Assembly (NCBI GenBank): GCA_002395805.1 | Contig: DGVB01000026.1 | Location: 1-64,000 of the forward strand | Source: Bacteroidales bacterium UBA4295 | GTDB taxonomy: Bacteria > Bacteroidota > Bacteroidia > Bacteroidales > Paludibacteraceae | Length of the DNA: 64,000 nucleotides | Direction: 5' to 3' | Shown: positions 60,654 through 64,000 of the stretch, in pieces | Position numbering within the stretch: the first letter of the stretch is position 1 | Layout of the letters: each line of letters starts with the position of its first letter | The notes under the pieces: model-generated | What the model was told of the DNA's origin: nothing | Databases searched by the model: none | The model's input: the letters and a program-made list of their open reading frames with translations, nothing else | Translations under genes and position numbers: made by a program

Positions 60654-61520
60654 TTACTTCACTGCCTTGAACGACATGTCCAAGGATTTGTAGCTATGCG
60701 TGAGCGCGCCGACAGAAACGAAGTCCACACCTTGCTCGGCGTACGAACGAATCGTCTCTATCGTAATACCTCCGGAGGACTCAATCTCCATATGACGTCC
60801 CGCCGTTTTCTCCCAAGCGCGGATGATATCTACCGCCTCTTTGGTTTTCTCCGGCGTGAAGTTATCCAGCATGATACGGTCCGGTATGTTTGTCGCAAGT
60901 GCCTCTTTGATCTCATCGAAATTACGGCACTCAATCTCGATCTTCAGGTTCTTTCCCTTCTCCTTACAATAATCGCGTGCCCGCGTGAGGGCTGCTGTGA
61001 TGCCTCCGGCGAAATCCACATGGTTATCTTTGAGCAGAATCATATCGAAAAGCCCAATACGATGATTCATGCCACCGCCCAGCGCTACTGCTTCTTTTTC
61101 CAAATAACGGAGTCCCGGCGTGGTCTTACGAGTATCCAATACATGGCATCCGGTGTCTTCTATCAGAGATTGATACTTATGTGCGGTTGTAGCCACGCCG
61201 GACATGCGTTGCATGATATTAAGCATCGTGCGCTCGATCTGCAGCAGACTCAGCTCCTTGCCATAGACCTTAAACGCCACGTCACCCGGCTTCACATGGT
61301 CGCCGTCATGCAGAAATTGCTCTACCCTGCATTCGGGGTCGAAATAATTAATGATTTCTTTCGCCACCTCGACTCCGGCGAGCACACCTGTATCTTTAAT
61401 TATGAGTTGCTGGCAGCCCATCTGGGTAGGAGGAATACAACTGAGAGAAGTATGATCGCCGTCACGGATATCTTCCTCAAACCAGATGGCTATCAGTTTA
61501 CGAAGTTCTTGTTTGTCCAT
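60654..61520 (-). CDS. nadC: nicotinate-nucleotide pyrophosphorylase (carboxylating)
   Basis: The 288-residue quinolinate phosphoribosyltransferase makes nicotinate mononucleotide for NAD synthesis. Typical motifs are MLNIMQRMSGVATTAHKY, HVLDTRKTTPGLRYLEKEAV (catalytic Arg and Lys) and MLDNFTPEKTKEAV with ESSGGI near the end. It has its own promoter that shares a palindrome with the divergent gene. Confidence 0.95.
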   Translation of the reverse strand: MDKQELRKLIAIWFEEDIRDGDHTSLSCIPPTQMGCQQLIIKDTGVLAGVEVAKEIINYFDPECRVEQFLHDGDHVKPGDVAFKVYGKELSLLQIERTMLNIMQRMSGVATTAHKYQSLIEDTGCHVLDTRKTTPGLRYLEKEAVALGGGMNHRIGLFDMILLKDNHVDFAGGITAALTRARDYCKEKGKNLKIEIECRNFDEIKEALATNIPDRIMLDNFTPEKTKEAVDIIRAWEKTAGRHMEIESSGGITIETIRSYAEQGVDFVSVGALTHSYKSLDMSFKAVK

Positions 61521-61540
61521 AGTTTTTTGAATTTATGCCA

Positions 61541-61571
61541 CAAAATTACACTTTTTTTTGCATATATGCAA
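61541..61571 (-). promoter_or_regulatory. -33/-7 promoter of nadC
   Basis: Minus strand: TTG, 20-nt spacer (CATATATGC, A8, GTG), TAATTTTG, 21 bp before the ATG. The -33 lies in the palindrome TTGCATATATGCAA shared with the divergent promoter. Confidence 0.82.
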
Positions 61572-61588
61572 GAAAAATCGTAAATTTG
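61558..61588 (+). promoter_or_regulatory. -33/-7 promoter of the outer-membrane protein operon
   Basis: TTG at 61558-61560, a 20-nt spacer (CATATATGCAAG, A5, TCG), TAAATTTG at 61581-61588; ATG 29 bp downstream. Overlaps the nadC promoter across the 14-bp palindrome. Confidence 0.82.
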
Positions 61589-61616
61589 CAGCCGAAAACT
61601 GTAAAAACGTGCTTTT

Positions 61617-62279
61617 ATGAACCATAGACGTACTTTCTTTCTGCTTCTCCTCCTCTGTGCCTGCACCATCGCGGGCCTGGCAGAAACGAAATGGGACCAC
61701 CTCACCTGGCGCAACGAGATCCGCTTGGGTTGGGGCGACCAGTTGTTCGAGAGTCTGATGTGGCACAACCCGACCAATATCACCACGACGATGCCGGAGA
61801 GTTACCAGCAGACCTATCATGAGAATTACCGGCACCACCAGCATATCTGGCTGGAATACCAATACCGGTTCAAGCACTGGTTTTCTCTCGGCGGAATGAT
61901 TGATATGAGCGAGGTGGGTTGGGACGATGTGACCCGCAACGGCAGGGGCGTCGAACTGAGCCGCGGCGGCGGACATCATTTCTATAATGTCGTCCTTATG
62001 CCCACCATCCGTTTCACGTATCTATACCACCCGAACGTGAACCTCTATTCGGGAATCGGCATCGGTATGGACATCAATGGCGGTACGGAGACCAACGCCA
62101 AAGGCCAGCATACGGAATACGGCGCCGCGGTCAATATAACGGTGATCGGCGTAGCCGCGAACTACAAACGATGGTTCTGGACGGTCGATTTCGGAGGTAT
62201 GTACGCGCTCAAAAACGCCAACGCCATCTATATGGCTTCGTCGCGAATAATCAACGTAGGATTAGGAGCAAGGTTTTAA
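61617..62279 (+). CDS. outer-membrane beta-barrel protein of unknown function
   Basis: The 220-residue product has a signal peptide (TFFLLLLLCACTIAGLAE) and alternating strands with many His/Trp/Tyr (HQHIWLEYQYRFKHWFSLGG, FYNVVLMPTIRFTYLYHPNVNLYSGIGIGMDI), ending in RIINVGLGARF with terminal Phe. The size fits an eight- or ten-stranded barrel. First gene of the operon with the two lipoproteins that follow. No named family. Confidence 0.72.
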   Translation: MNHRRTFFLLLLLCACTIAGLAETKWDHLTWRNEIRLGWGDQLFESLMWHNPTNITTTMPESYQQTYHENYRHHQHIWLEYQYRFKHWFSLGGMIDMSEVGWDDVTRNGRGVELSRGGGHHFYNVVLMPTIRFTYLYHPNVNLYSGIGIGMDINGGTETNAKGQHTEYGAAVNITVIGVAANYKRWFWTVDFGGMYALKNANAIYMASSRIINVGLGARF

Positions 62280-62283
62280 AGGA

Positions 62284-63678
62284 ATGAAGAAGGATAAAGG
62301 AGGAAGAAGGATGAGAGTTATGAGATATAGGTACCAACATATTCTATTGCTGCTTATGGCGGTATGGATGGCGGGCTGTCAGTTCCGCAAGGACGAATAC
62401 GTCGATTTCACAGACCTGACGGGTGCAGGCAACCTGACATTCCGCGTTATCGGTCAGAACGAGCGGGACCTGAGCGAAGGCATCCCGAGCGACTGCTATC
62501 TGCCGGACGGCACACCGGTGTGGGAGTATTCAGATGCCGTTGAGTCCGAACCCGCGTCAGAGAGCAGAGAGGCAGGACCTGCCGGTCCCCGCCGTACCAG
62601 TTCGGTTACCGGAGCAGGAATACTGCAAGAGCTGCTCAAATACGGAAACCAGAACAAGATTATCGAAGTGGTAGGTACTTACCCGAGCATAGATATTGAT
62701 GGCAACCCAATCACCCTTTCCGGCAAAGTGATGCTGCCCAAGAATGGCATCCCCAAACGGATGATTATCGTGAGCCATTATACCGTTTGCTCCAACGCCG
62801 AAGCCCCCAGCAACTGTTTCTCCCTCGAGGGCATGCTGGTAAGAAGCGGATATGGTCTTATCATTCCGGATTATATCGGTTACGGCGTTACGGAAAAGGA
62901 GGTACACCCGTATCTGGTGATGGACGTAACGGCGCATAACGTAGTGGATATGTATCTGGCAGTCAAACCATGGTTAGAAGCTATCGGACGCAAAGCGGAT
63001 GACCCCAGTCTGGATCTCATGGGCTACAGTCAGGGCGGCGCAACCACGATGGCGGTGCAGTACCTGATAGAGACCGAATACAGCAACGCGAGTAGCATTG
63101 ATCATATCATGCTCCACCGTGTGTTTGCCGGCGGCGGTCCGTACGATGTCAAAGCTACCTACGAGCGTTTCGTCAACACCGACACGGCAGGATACCCGGT
63201 TGCCGTTCCGCTCGTTCTGCAAGGAATGATCAAGGGCAACAAACTGAACATGCAGATGGAGGATATGATGCAGCCCTGGCTATGCGAGCATATGGAGAAC
63301 TGGATCAACAGCAAACGGTTCACCTCCGCCCAGATCAACAAAATGATCGGCACAAAGGTCACTCATGAACTGCTGACCGCCGAGGCAATGGAGCAGAAGT
63401 CCGAAAAAGTGGCGGAGCTGTACAAAGCGATGACCCTGAACTCCATCATTGCCTACGACTGGGATCCCCGAGCCCCGGTCTATATGATGCACTCTATGGA
63501 CGACGAGACAGTGCCGTACACCAACGCCACGCATGCCCGGACACATTGGAAAGATGCCAACATCACCTATAATTTCGGGCACTACGGCGGGCACGTGCTG
63601 ACCTGCTTGCGATTTATCTATACCGTACAAGAGTTGTTAGCCAACGAAGAGGCAGAAAGGAAGAAATATGAGAACTAA
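62284..63678 (+). CDS. lipoprotein alpha/beta hydrolase (lipase/esterase-like)
   Basis: The product has up to 464 residues with lipobox AVWMAGC (Cys ~32). The hydrolase core shows the oxyanion region IVSHYTVCSN, the nucleophile LMGYSQGGATT near residue 248, the acid in MHSMDDETVPY and a late His in HYGGHVLT, giving a plausible Ser-Asp-His triad of secretory-lipase type. Several in-frame starts exist (62284, 62311, 62320) in a GAAGGA-rich stretch; the last gives the best signal peptide. It follows the barrel gene by 4 bp and overlaps the next gene by 11 bp. Confidence 0.85.
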   Translation: MKKDKGGRRMRVMRYRYQHILLLLMAVWMAGCQFRKDEYVDFTDLTGAGNLTFRVIGQNERDLSEGIPSDCYLPDGTPVWEYSDAVESEPASESREAGPAGPRRTSSVTGAGILQELLKYGNQNKIIEVVGTYPSIDIDGNPITLSGKVMLPKNGIPKRMIIVSHYTVCSNAEAPSNCFSLEGMLVRSGYGLIIPDYIGYGVTEKEVHPYLVMDVTAHNVVDMYLAVKPWLEAIGRKADDPSLDLMGYSQGGATTMAVQYLIETEYSNASSIDHIMLHRVFAGGGPYDVKATYERFVNTDTAGYPVAVPLVLQGMIKGNKLNMQMEDMMQPWLCEHMENWINSKRFTSAQINKMIGTKVTHELLTAEAMEQKSEKVAELYKAMTLNSIIAYDWDPRAPVYMMHSMDDETVPYTNATHARTHWKDANITYNFGHYGGHVLTCLRFIYTVQELLANEEAERKKYEN

Positions 63679-64000
63679 AGACCGCGGCTACGCCGCTCAA
63701 AGCCAAAAGACCGCTACGCTCAAAGACAAAAGACCTACACGGACTCGACGAATCATATTCGGTCTTATGTCTTATGTCCTGGCGCTTGGTTCTGTACTCA
63801 TAGCTCCCTCCTGCAATACGGAGGCGAACTACGAGACGAAGGATGTGGAAGTGAGGATGGCTGTCACGAATGTGTCCTCGGGTTTCATTGAATGTGAGTA
63901 CTATACCAACAAGGATGCTTATTACCTCATCGCTATCTGTGAGCCGTGGGAGGGCTACAACCCCATCACCAACTCCAAACAATTCATGCAACTGGCGCTG
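63668..64000 (+). CDS. lipoprotein, truncated by the window edge
   Basis: The ORF starts at ATG 63668, overlapping the hydrolase gene, and runs off the right edge (111 codons seen). Its start is unusually basic: RTKDRGYAAQSQKTATLKDKRPTRTRR, encoded by GACCGC-type repeats, before the hydrophobic signal (IIFGLMSYVLALGSVLIAPSC, lipobox Cys ~49). The mature part (MAVTNVSSGFIECEYYTNKDAYYLI) is not recognised; fibronectin-like folds in Bacteroidetes surface proteins begin similarly. Confidence 0.7.
   Translation, partial: MRTKDRGYAAQSQKTATLKDKRPTRTRRIIFGLMSYVLALGSVLIAPSCNTEANYETKDVEVRMAVTNVSSGFIECEYYTNKDAYYLIAICEPWEGYNPITNSKQFMQLAL
63672..63735. repeat. AAGACCGC(GG)CTACGC repeats forming a signal-peptide n-region (family B)
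   Basis: Two main units, AAAGACCGCGGCTACGCCGCTCAAAG and AAAGACCGCTACGCTCAAAG, then ACAAAAGACC. They read in frame as KDRGYAAQSQKTATLKDKR and make the long basic n-region of the last lipoprotein. Confidence 0.75.

Overview
The window reads as a chromosome segment of a Bacteroidales bacterium. Supporting signs are a type IX secretion pair (PorU, PorV) in the order FAA-hydrolase-like, porU, porV, ispF known from Porphyromonas; a Bacteroidetes-type LptD; B12-dependent methylmalonyl-CoA mutase; BACON and DUF4292 proteins; almost no Shine-Dalgarno sequences; and the Bacteroidetes promoter (-33 TTTG / -7 TAnnTTTG). Fifteen promoter copies here share exactly 20 nt between the two boxes and an extended consensus. 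Genus and species cannot be given from sequence reading alone.

Layout. 1-4.2 kb: mutA-mutB. 4.2-8.3 kb: a four-helix-bundle gene between short repeats, an endonuclease I and an outer-membrane protein. 8.3-11.9 kb: lpdA, cysE, cysK and a Cys-motif protein. 11.9-16.8 kb: TolC-HlyD-two-permease export operon without an ATPase. 16.8-19.8 kb: acyltransferase, HAD phosphatase, tRNA-Pro(TGG) and a beta-CASP nuclease. 19.9-24.3 kb: SDR dehydrogenase, S9 peptidase lipoprotein, acyl-ACP thioesterase and an orphan C-terminal piece of class II ribonucleotide reductase. 24.4-30 kb: RNase G, a 29-residue basic ribosomal-type peptide, HU, mutY, DUF2520, M20 peptidase. 30.2-34.6 kb: a membrane AraC regulator next to a lipoprotein cluster. 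34.7-45.6 kb: lptD, slyD, der, the FAA-like gene, porU, porV, ispF. 45.6-48.5 kb: sufE, aroK, ftsE, DUF349. 48.6-57.5 kb: a tight plus-strand run (lipid kinase, dut, TPR, DUF4292, EnvC-like, FKBP, Rieske-like, minimal RimM, TrmH, split U32 peptidase, pectinesterase). 57.5-60.6 kb: an AT-richer accessory island (gene remnant, two unknowns, BACON protein, 430-nt structured noncoding stretch, polyvalent-type kinase). 60.6-64 kb: nadC and a divergent envelope/lipoprotein operon running off the edge.

The most striking feature is a dense set of short dispersed repeats: tandem 5-10-mers, a G/C-rich palindrome, and a GACCGC-TTCGCTGTAG family. They sit at gene junctions and, more remarkably, inside at least 15 protein genes, where they are read in frame as low-complexity linkers. 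The same repeat families flank the four-helix-bundle gene. This repeat/host-gene relationship is the best candidate here for an undescribed system; any causal link to the four-helix-bundle protein is inference.
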